Part shown: positions 1 through 5,039 of the stretch, piece after piece
Layout of the letters: each line of letters begins with the position of its first letter
Numbering within the stretch: position 1 is the first letter of the stretch
DNA from: Planctomycetota bacterium
GTDB lineage: Bacteria; Planctomycetota; Phycisphaerae; UBA1845; Fen-1342
Reading direction: 5' to 3'
Assembly: GCA_030616465.1 (NCBI GenBank)
Contig: JAUWXH010000179.1
Span: 1-5,441, forward strand
DNA: 5,441 bases
Position numbers and translations under genes: made by a program
Notes under the pieces: model-generated
Database searches by the model: none
Seen by the model: only the letters and a program-made list of their open reading frames with translations
Told to the model about the DNA's origin: nothing

Positions 1-138
1 GACCGCGACGAGGTACGCCGCATCATGCTCACCCCCGTCAGCGACGAAATCACCGATCGCGAACCTTATAACGGCTATCTCGTGTTTCAGGGCGCGATTC
101 CGGAAGTGCAGGAGTTCCTGCGCACGATCAAGCGTTAG
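1..138 (+). CDS. C-terminal end of an unrecognised protein (5' partial)
   Basis: Frame 1 is open from the first base and ends at a TAG at 136-138, giving the last 45 residues of a protein that begins outside the window. The fragment is hydrophilic, starts DRDEVRRIMLTPVSDEIT and ends EVQEFLRTIKR. It shows no membrane segment, signal or catalytic motif that I recognise. It reads in the same direction as the glutamine synthetase gene, but a 159-nt gap separates them and no terminator is obvious. The reading frame is credible because its residue mix is normal and it stops cleanly. No function can be assigned from this piece. Confidence 0.6.
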   Translation, partial: DRDEVRRIMLTPVSDEITDREPYNGYLVFQGAIPEVQEFLRTIKR

Positions 139-284
139 AAGCCAGGCGGCAGAATCTGTATTACGTTGCTTCCTCAGCCCCTTGGCGCGGTGTGAATGGG
201 CGTAGATAGTGACAGCAGCGCCTGCGTGCAACAAGACGGGGTGTGGGACGCGGTTGGAGGAGTGGGGCTGGTAAGGTTGTTGAA

Positions 285-292
285 AGAGAGGG
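285..292 (+). promoter_or_regulatory. Ribosome binding site deciding the glutamine synthetase start
   Basis: The purine run AGAGAGGG ends 5 nt before the ATG at 298. The in-frame ATG further upstream at 196 has no Shine-Dalgarno sequence before it and would add 34 low-complexity residues not expected in this family. This favours 298 as the start. Confidence 0.65.
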
Positions 293-297
293 CAAAC

Positions 298-1731
298 ATG
301 GAAGCGGCAGGCCTCAGGGACTTTCTGGAAATACCCTACAGCGAGCTGGAGGAGCTGAACCTGGCGGGCAAGCGTCAGCGGGCCGAGCGGGTGGACCCAG
401 GCGTGGTCGAGGAGGAACGGCGGAAGTACCTGACCGACGAGAAGCGCATCAAGGCGGTGACGGTGTGTTTCTCGGACATCGAGGGCCGCCTGCACATGCT
501 CGATTATGACAAGAAGTTCCTGCTGGCCTCGGCAGACAGCTTGACGTTCGACGGGTCGTCGGTCCGGGGTTTCGCCGTTCAGGCGGAGTCCGACCTGATA
601 CTGACGATTGACTGGCCGGCGTTCTTCTGGCTGCCGGCTGACATTTTCGGGCCGGGCAAAGTGCTGGTTTTCGGGGAAGTTCGGGACCGGGAGGGGTCGC
701 CCTATGCCGCCGACTTCCGCTCGACGCTCCGGCGGTACACGCAGGCGCTTCACCGCAAGGACGGGACGCTCGCCATCGCGGCTCCCGAGATCGAGGGATT
801 CCTGTTCCAAGGGGCCGACGCGGAGCGCCGCTATTACGAGACGGGCAAGTTCGAGTTCATCTCCACGGGCGGGTACTTTCACTCGCTGCCGCAGGACCCG
901 CTACGGCAGTTCATGGACACGGCCGCGGAAGTGCAGCGGGCTATGGGTTTCGGCAACGAGAAGGACCATCCGGAAGTTGCTCCCTCGCAGTTCGAGATGA
1001 ACTTCGCCCGGGTCGAGGCCTCCATCGCCGCGGATCAGATCCTGCTGTACAAACTGCTTTGCCGCCAAGTGGCTCAGGGAATGGATATGACGGCCAGCTT
1101 CTTGCCCAAGCCCGTGGCCAACATCAACGGCTGCGGCATGCACATGAACATGTCGCTGATGCGTGAGGATCGGAACCTGTTTTTCGACAAGGCGGGGCGC
1201 GACGGCTTGTCGTCGTTGGCCTGGGACTTCGTCGAGCGCATCCTCCACAACGCGAGCGACATCTGTCTGGTCCTGAACTCCAGCGTCAACGGGTATCGTC
1301 GGCTGGACCCGCAGTTCGAGGCCCCCAACCAGATCAGTGCCTCGCCGGTCAATCGGGCGGCGATGGTCCGCATTCCGCTGGCCAACGAGCGGTCAGCGCG
1401 CATCGAAGTGCGCTCGATCGCCCCCGACGCCAATCCCTACCTGCTGATCTACGCACTGCTGCGCACCGGGCTGGAGGGGCCGCAGCCCGACGCTTCGAAG
1501 CGAGATAAAGGCACACGTCGCCTGCCCACCAACATCCACGATGCGATCCGGATCTTCAAAGGCAGCCGGTTTGTTACGGAGCTGTTGGGCGAGGACATGC
1601 AGGCGCGCATCGCCGAGGTCAAGCGGACCTCGGCTGACCGCTGCCCGCGCGAGCTGGGTATGCTGGTGAAACGCGAGGAGGTCATGTTCCACCACGAGGT
1701 GACCAACCAGTTCTTGTGGAGCCTGTTCTAG
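298..1731 (+). CDS. glnA: Glutamine synthetase, class I (GlnA-type)
   Basis: This 477-aa protein is predicted to condense ammonia and glutamate to glutamine with ATP in the cytoplasm. The N-terminal beta-grasp domain (about 44-130) holds FDGSSVRGF (84-92). The catalytic domain holds the metal-binding glutamates of PEIEGF (E164, E166) and SQFEMNF (E233), the NGCGMH motif with H282, the flap glutamate in FEAP (E341), NRAAMVRIP with R353 and R358, and RIEVR with R372, followed by DANPYL. All residues expected for catalysis are present. Length is close to the roughly 440-470 aa usual for the class. The tyrosine loop NLYDLP, adenylylated in enterobacterial GSI-beta, is missing; the region before RRLPTNIHDAI has no tyrosine, so GlnE-type control is unlikely. 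The MHMN variant of the ATP-site histidine motif also occurs in GSI-alpha enzymes such as that of Bacillus. The start at 298 is chosen for its Shine-Dalgarno. A GlnA-like ligase with another amine substrate cannot be excluded. It is convergent with fdhD. Confidence 0.92.
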   Translation: MEAAGLRDFLEIPYSELEELNLAGKRQRAERVDPGVVEEERRKYLTDEKRIKAVTVCFSDIEGRLHMLDYDKKFLLASADSLTFDGSSVRGFAVQAESDLILTIDWPAFFWLPADIFGPGKVLVFGEVRDREGSPYAADFRSTLRRYTQALHRKDGTLAIAAPEIEGFLFQGADAERRYYETGKFEFISTGGYFHSLPQDPLRQFMDTAAEVQRAMGFGNEKDHPEVAPSQFEMNFARVEASIAADQILLYKLLCRQVAQGMDMTASFLPKPVANINGCGMHMNMSLMREDRNLFFDKAGRDGLSSLAWDFVERILHNASDICLVLNSSVNGYRRLDPQFEAPNQISASPVNRAAMVRIPLANERSARIEVRSIAPDANPYLLIYALLRTGLEGPQPDASKRDKGTRRLPTNIHDAIRIFKGSRFVTELLGEDMQARIAEVKRTSADRCPRELGMLVKREEVMFHHEVTNQFLWSLF

Positions 1732-1782
1732 AGCAGCGCTGTGGATGGCGACGGTAACGCCGGCAGAGCCGAGAAGACAGCT
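1732..1782. other. Short convergent intergenic gap, no clear terminator
   Basis: The glutamine synthetase and fdhD stop codons face each other across 51 nt. Only weak stems are visible: GGCG/CGCC near 1747-1761, and AGAGC (1765-1769) with GCTCT (1780-1784), which reaches into the fdhD stop codon. No T-tract follows on either strand, so a classical intrinsic terminator is not supported. Confidence 0.4.
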
Positions 1783-2658
1783 CTACTGTTGCAGTCCCTC
1801 GACTCGGTGCGGATGAGTGTAGACGGTGGCGCGGTCGCCGCGCACAAAACTACAGAGCGTGATGTTGCAGCGCTGGGCGACGTCGATGGCCAGGGAAGAC
1901 GGGGCCGAGACGGCCGCGACGATCTCGATGCCCGCGTTGGCGGCCTTGGCCACGAGCTCCAGACTCACACGCCCCGACAGCGCGACGCCCCGACCGGCCA
2001 GCGAGAGATCCTGCAGCAGGCACTGGCCGATCGCCTTGTCCAAAGCGTTGTGCCGGCCAATGTCCTCTCCGAAGGCGAGCAGCGTGCCATCGGCAGTGAA
2101 GATCGCGGCGGCATGTGTTGCGCCGGTCCGGGCGAACAGCCGCTGGCGGGCGTGCATCCGGTCGGCAACGGCCACCAGCAGCGAACCGGGCACGCGCAGC
2201 GAGTCGCGGCTGGCAAGCTGCCCGGACATGAGCTGGTCGATATTGCGGCTGCCGCACAGCCCGCAGGAGCTGGTCACGATCAGGTTTCGGCCCGAGCCAG
2301 CTTGCGTCGGGTCATCCAGGCGCATGCCGATCACGCGCTGCTCACGGCGATAGGACAAGTCCACAATGTCGTCGGTGCTGGAGATCAGTCGCTCAGAGAA
2401 GGCGAACCCCACGGCCAGCGCCTCAACGTCGCACGGCGTGCACATGAGCACGAAGCTGCCGACGTCTTCGAACATAATCGTGATGGGTTCCTCGACGACG
2501 ACGTCGTGGGGGTCCCGCAACGGCGGCGCGCCGCTTGTGGAAATGCGTAGCGGTTGGACGCGGCGGACGGCGTCGCTCGCCTCAGACGCGAGACGTTCGG
2601 GCGCTTTACCCTCGGTCGGGCGGTTCGAAGTCGGCTGAGGGTCTTCGGTCGCATGCAT
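1783..2658 (-). CDS. fdhD: FdhD, formate dehydrogenase accessory sulfurtransferase
   Basis: FdhD carries sulfur from a cysteine desulfurase (IscS in E. coli) to the bis-molybdopterin guanine dinucleotide cofactor, which formate dehydrogenases need for activity. It acts in the cytoplasm. The 291-aa product has the family signatures in order: EEPITI, MCTPCDVEALAVGF (from 72; family members usually have Gly where Cys76 is), the sulfur-relay CGLCG with C132 and C135, TGATHAAA (178-185), EDIGRHNALDK (198-208), LSGRVSLELV, SAPSSLA (251-257) and RGDRATVYTHP (273-283). The first 50 residues are variable and polar. The start is uncertain. ATG at 2658 has GAGG six bases upstream; an in-frame GTG at 2673 would overlap the preceding stop as GTGA and give 296 aa. 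It is the last gene of the cluster behind the P-loop/ModE fusion and is probably co-transcribed. No formate dehydrogenase gene lies in the window, so its client is elsewhere. Confidence 0.95.
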   Translation of the reverse strand: MHATEDPQPTSNRPTEGKAPERLASEASDAVRRVQPLRISTSGAPPLRDPHDVVVEEPITIMFEDVGSFVLMCTPCDVEALAVGFAFSERLISSTDDIVDLSYRREQRVIGMRLDDPTQAGSGRNLIVTSSCGLCGSRNIDQLMSGQLASRDSLRVPGSLLVAVADRMHARQRLFARTGATHAAAIFTADGTLLAFGEDIGRHNALDKAIGQCLLQDLSLAGRGVALSGRVSLELVAKAANAGIEIVAAVSAPSSLAIDVAQRCNITLCSFVRGDRATVYTHPHRVEGLQQ

Positions 2659-2669
2659 TGCCGGCCTCG

Positions 2670-3518
2670 TCACTCTCCAGCGGCTTGCCGAGCGGAGTCG
2701 CCTTGGCGCGGATGCCGGGGGCAGCCCTGCCCTTCAGGTCGGGCCGCGAAACGCTCGTTGGCGAACGTTGCCACCTCCTCGTTTAGTCGTTTGAAGGTCT
2801 CCAGCAGGTAGCGGCCGTCGGGCGACAGGGTTGTGCGACCGCCGCCGACTCCGCCGGCATGGGGCTCGATCAGACGTTTGCCCAGGTGCTTCTCGGCGTT
2901 GCGGACGGAGTTCCAGGCAGGGCGATAGCTCATGCGTGTCGCACGGGCGGCCTGGCGCAGCGTGCCATGACGATCCACCTGCTCCAATAGCCGGGCCAGG
3001 CCCGAGCCGAAGGCGTGCATGCCGTCCACGACGAACCAGACCTTGGTGCGCACGACCGGCCCCGTGCGACAGAGGAAGCGCTTGTGCTCGATCAGCACGT
3101 CGCAAGCGGCCTCGCACAGTGCGCCGGAGGTCAGCTTGCGTCGCAACACGCGCTTCCAGTCGCGGATCGACCCGCGCGGGCCGACGTGCACGTGCGCCCG
3201 CGACCGCAGCAAGGCCACGTCCGGACGGTAGTCGGTCCGCCCGGGGATGCCGTCCACGAACAGGATGATGTCGCCGCGGCCATTACGGGCCCACTCGTTG
3301 GACTCCAGGACGACGTGTTTGTATCCGGGCTGAGCGGCATCGACAAAAGACGTCAGCGCTTTGTTGTTGCGGAAGAAATTAGGCGGCTTGTCGGGCTTGG
3401 GTTGGCTGCAGCCCTGCTTGGCGTACACGGCGTCGGGCAGGATTTCGCAGAGGCGCTGGGCCAAGTGAGTTTTGCCCACGCGCCGGCCGGCCCCACAGAT
3501 GACCCAGGTCAGCGTCAA
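2670..3518 (-). CDS. MobB-like P-loop domain fused to ModE-type DNA-binding domain
   Basis: This is a 282-aa two-domain protein. Residues 1-150 look like a MobB-type P-loop NTPase: CGAGRRVGKTHLA (8-20) supplies the A-x4-G-K-T loop with K16 and T17, followed by KPPNFF (44-49), VLESNEWAR (70-78) and ILFVDGIPGRTDYRPD (85-100). MobB binds GTP and assists molybdopterin guanine dinucleotide synthesis. Residues 158-260 match the ModE N-terminal winged helix: VWFVVDG, HGTLRQAARATRMSYRPAWNSV, then AEKHLGKRLIE and GGVGGGRTTLSPDGRYLL. The C-terminal molybdate-binding repeats of full-length ModE are absent; the protein ends in a short polar tail. I start it at the TTG whose TG is shared with the upstream TGA (TTGA), which places the P-loop directly at the N terminus; a weak GGGGTG lies six bases before it, and a GTG three codons upstream is an alternative. 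Placed between the CxLGCF protein and fdhD, it is inferred to be a regulator or maturation factor for a Mo/W enzyme. Domain assignments are strong; the role is inference. Confidence 0.85.
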   Translation of the reverse strand: MTLTWVICGAGRRVGKTHLAQRLCEILPDAVYAKQGCSQPKPDKPPNFFRNNKALTSFVDAAQPGYKHVVLESNEWARNGRGDIILFVDGIPGRTDYRPDVALLRSRAHVHVGPRGSIRDWKRVLRRKLTSGALCEAACDVLIEHKRFLCRTGPVVRTKVWFVVDGMHAFGSGLARLLEQVDRHGTLRQAARATRMSYRPAWNSVRNAEKHLGKRLIEPHAGGVGGGRTTLSPDGRYLLETFKRLNEEVATFANERFAARPEGQGCPRHPRQGDSARQAAGE

Positions 3519-3808
3519 TCGAAGCACCCCAACTCGCACGCGCGGATCTTGATGTTCAGGTGATCCAGGAGCTGGCCCAGGCTGCGGGAGCCGATGTTGA
3601 GCTCGGCGGCCATGCCGCGCGCGGTGTTGCAGGTGATCCATCCGCCCGCGTGCAAGACGGATGAAGTGCTCTTCTCGCCCTCGGCCGCTTTGACCACCCG
3701 CACGTTGCAGTTGTCGCCGGAGACGACTTCCAACGGGATGTCATGCGTCCCGACGAACGAAGTCACCGCTTCCAGCAGCGCTTCCGAAACACCTAGTCTC
3801 GCCTGCAT
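3515..3808 (-). CDS. Small CxLGCF-tail protein of the molybdenum cluster
   Basis: This is a 97-aa soluble protein of unknown function. It has no signal peptide or membrane segment. The first half (1-57) is unremarkable. The second half, from WITC (C60) through ARGMAAELNI, the SLGQLLDHLNIKI stretch and ending CELGCFD, looks like a small helical unit with a conserved-looking tail; C91 and C95 flank ELG. From memory, similar CQLGCF-ending small proteins or domains occur beside ModE-like and formate dehydrogenase genes in anaerobes, but I could not check this. C34, C60, C91 and C95 could bind a metal or form disulfides, which is speculation. ATG at 3808 is chosen because GGAGG lies seven bases upstream; a TTG two codons earlier would be too close to it. 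Its TGA overlaps the start of the fusion gene, so it is the first gene of the cluster and probably translationally coupled to it. Confidence 0.75.
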   Translation of the reverse strand: MQARLGVSEALLEAVTSFVGTHDIPLEVVSGDNCNVRVVKAAEGEKSTSSVLHAGGWITCNTARGMAAELNIGSRSLGQLLDHLNIKIRACELGCFD

Positions 3809-3815
3809 TGGCAAG

Positions 3816-3820
3816 CCTCC
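3816..3820 (-). promoter_or_regulatory. Strong Shine-Dalgarno GGAGG of the small CxLGCF gene
   Basis: On the - strand GGAGG is followed by seven bases and the ATG at 3808. It fixes the start of the first gene of the cluster. The same GGAGGCTT sequence precedes the cytochrome c3 start. Confidence 0.75.
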
Positions 3821-3862
3821 AGCTCGAGCTTCACATTACGCCCCGGCTGACCGTCCGGAAGC

Positions 3863-3892
3863 GTGCGTTGTGCACAGCCGCGCATAACGCAC
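3863..3892. promoter_or_regulatory. Putative ModE-like operator (inverted repeat)
   Basis: Arms GTGCGTTGTGC (3863-3873) and GCATAACGCAC (3882-3892) are inverted copies that match at 10 of 11 positions, separated by an 8-nt spacer. The core on the - strand is CGTTATGC-N8-GCACAACG. From memory, the E. coli modA operator reads CGTTATAT-N8-ACATAACG, the same geometry with the same CGTTAT half-site. The dyad is 54-83 nt upstream of the small gene's start, a position where a repressor or activator could act. The gene cluster behind it encodes a ModE-type DNA-binding domain, so autoregulation is a reasonable inference. No convincing -35/-10 pair could be placed next to it. Confidence 0.55.
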
Positions 3893-4280
3893 CGCACAAA
3901 TCAAGCCCGCCTCGCGCGACATCCACGGTTAGGGTGTTGCACGCCCTCCTACACCTTGACCACGAGCGCGTCGCACCCCTGACCCTGAAGCCGGCGCCAT
4001 CCCGGCTGTGGCGTTGGTCGCAGGCCTTCTCCGCCGCGCTCGGCTCTGAGTGGTGCCGGCTCGTGCAGCCGGGGCGGTTCCGCTGACCCTGGCTATGATT
4101 CTAACGTTGCCGAGGGGGAATTGACAGGCGGGGAGGGCAAATGGCGAGTATCAGCCGGATGTGCCTTCCGGCGTGTGCGGCGGTCGAATGACATGTGCGT
4201 CGGCCTCCAGCGGGTGGGCGTTGAGGCTGAACTCCTCAAGATTGAGCAGGCCGGTCGGGCCGCACCCGTTCACCCGCGGG

Positions 4281-4511
4281 TCAGGAAGAGAACAGGCCCA
4301 ACAGAAACGCCAACGGCAACAGCAGTGTATCCCGCGTCGCCGCGATCTCCATCTAGTGCGGATGATACGTCTGCCAGTACTGGGACGATGTCCCGACCAC
4401 GGCGACGTTCAGCCGGTTGACGATCGACCCCGCGACTACCGAGGGCACCACCTGCGCACAAGCGAGGGGCAGCAGCGCGTTTTCACTGAATTGCAGCCGC
4501 TTCGAAAGTGC
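4281..4511 (-). pseudogene. Decayed C-terminal remnant of an NrfD/HybB-type membrane subunit
   Basis: The frame directly after the cytochrome c3 stop reads on for 52 codons without a plausible start. It contains a hydrophobic segment, NALLPLACAQVVPSVVAGSI, followed by IVNRLNVAVVG and, after seven residues, TYHPH, then TAG (4353-4355) and MEIAAT. NrfD/HybB-family quinone-oxidoreductase subunits near their C terminus carry an NRLNV motif, then a glycine, then Y-x-P-x-W-M-E-x-A-x-T, followed by a last membrane helix. The amber codon sits exactly at the expected tryptophan, so a TGG to TAG change is likely. After it, MEIAAT leads into a hydrophobic LLLPLAFLLGLF and a TGA at 4281-4283. The N-terminal 80 percent or more of such a protein is missing, and so is an iron-sulfur partner. 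The most likely history is deletion of a cytochrome-FeS-NrfD operon followed by decay. Family assignment rests on motif memory. Confidence 0.6.
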
Positions 4512-4961
4512 CTACAGGTCGTTCAACGCCGTATGGCAGTGCCTGCACTCCCACAGCCCGTCCTCGGTCGTGTCGTCGTGGCAACTGCGACACCCGGCGT
4601 CCGGGTCATGCATGGCCTCTTTCAGCTTGGGCACGAAGGCGTCGAACTGCTTGCTGTAGCGACCCTCATCTCGCCGGTGACACTCGTAGCAGCCCTTGGC
4701 CGCTGCCCGGGGCTGCTCGTGGTGGCAGGTCGTACACTCGTTGCCCGCCGCCGCCTTGTGCTGCTCGTGGTCAAAGGCCACCTGCTTGTAGGCGAGCTCG
4801 CCGCCGACGTCGATCCCGCGGACATCTGCCTGAACCGTCTTGTCGTCGCTATCGCCGCGCGGGGGAAGTTTGCAGGCCGCGCTGTAAAACATTAGGGTGG
4901 CCCCGATCGTGCTCCCCAACATCATCAGGGCCAGTCTGGCGGTGTGGTGTGTGGTGTTCAT
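4512..4961 (-). CDS. Tetraheme cytochrome c3 family protein (class III)
   Basis: This is a 149-aa exported multiheme electron carrier. Residues 1-30 form a signal sequence: a short charged start, then the hydrophobic run LALMMLGSTIGATLMFYSAA. C30 follows SAA, so a lipoprotein signal is possible although the -3 residue is not the usual Leu. Four CxxCH heme-binding sites are visible: CTTCH (76-80), CYECH (91-95), CRSCH (124-128) and CRHCH (139-143). Additional histidines H65 and H68 in FDHEQH, H81 and H118 are placed as the distal ligands are in cytochrome c3, so four bis-His low-potential hemes are expected. ATG at 4961 is preceded by GGAGG at eight bases. Such proteins pass electrons between periplasmic dehydrogenases or hydrogenases and membrane complexes. 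The NrfD-like remnant immediately downstream suggests it once served a quinone-linked complex. It lies 78 nt behind the cytochrome c gene on the same strand. Confidence 0.9.
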   Translation of the reverse strand: MNTTHHTARLALMMLGSTIGATLMFYSAACKLPPRGDSDDKTVQADVRGIDVGGELAYKQVAFDHEQHKAAAGNECTTCHHEQPRAAAKGCYECHRRDEGRYSKQFDAFVPKLKEAMHDPDAGCRSCHDDTTEDGLWECRHCHTALNDL

Positions 4962-4969
4962 CACGTAAG

Positions 4970-4974
4970 CCTCC
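4970..4974 (-). promoter_or_regulatory. Shine-Dalgarno GGAGG of cytochrome c3
   Basis: GGAGG on the - strand, eight bases before the ATG at 4961, selects this start over in-frame upstream codons (ATG at 4979, TTG at 5000), which lack a comparable site and would add residues before the signal sequence. Confidence 0.7.
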
Positions 4975-5039
4975 AACATGAATCCCACATAGATCCCCAA
5001 CGGCGCCAGGGCTTTGTCCCGAGCGGCGCGGCCTACGTT

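Larger units (their letters stand above)
3809..4280. other. Non-coding stretch upstream of the molybdenum cluster
   Basis: Apart from the operator-like dyad and the ribosome binding site, I see no gene here. It contains an imperfect palindrome AGGGTGT-TGC-ACGCCCT at 3931-3947 (one mismatch). There are two GC-rich stems built from the same hexamer: AGCCGG/CCGGCT at 3989-4007 and CCGGCT/AGCCGG at 4056-4072. A perfect 10-bp palindrome ACCCGCGGGT lies at 4272-4281. A -10-like TAGAAT lies on the - strand at 4098-4103, but its -35 partner is poor, so no promoter is called. Open frames in this stretch have no family signature. Confidence 0.5.

Noticed and set aside
196..297. 34-residue N-terminal extension of the glutamine synthetase
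   Set aside because: No Shine-Dalgarno before the ATG at 196 and composition unlike the family; the ATG at 298 has one.
1741..2550. Long + strand open frame opposite fdhD
   Set aside because: It is antisense to a protein with complete FdhD signatures, and its translation has no recognisable motif; a GC-rich shadow frame.
3015..3563. 182-codon + strand open frame opposite the P-loop/ModE gene
   Set aside because: Antisense to a gene with two recognisable domains; no motif and no ribosome binding site seen.
3519..3641. 41-residue upstream extension of the P-loop/ModE protein
   Set aside because: It overlaps the conserved C-terminal part of the small CxLGCF gene and would put Arg/Pro/His-rich residues before the P-loop strand.
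4098..4103. -10-like TAGAAT on the - strand that could drive the molybdenum cluster
   Set aside because: The -35 position is a poor match and the leader would be about 280 nt, so a promoter call is not supported.
4121..4126. Perfect -35 hexamer TTGACA on the + strand
   Set aside because: No acceptable -10 at 16-18 nt spacing and no + strand gene follows.
4161..4895. 244-codon + strand open frame
   Set aside because: It covers the opposite strand of the cytochrome c3 with four heme motifs and of the NrfD remnant; the translation shows no family signature.
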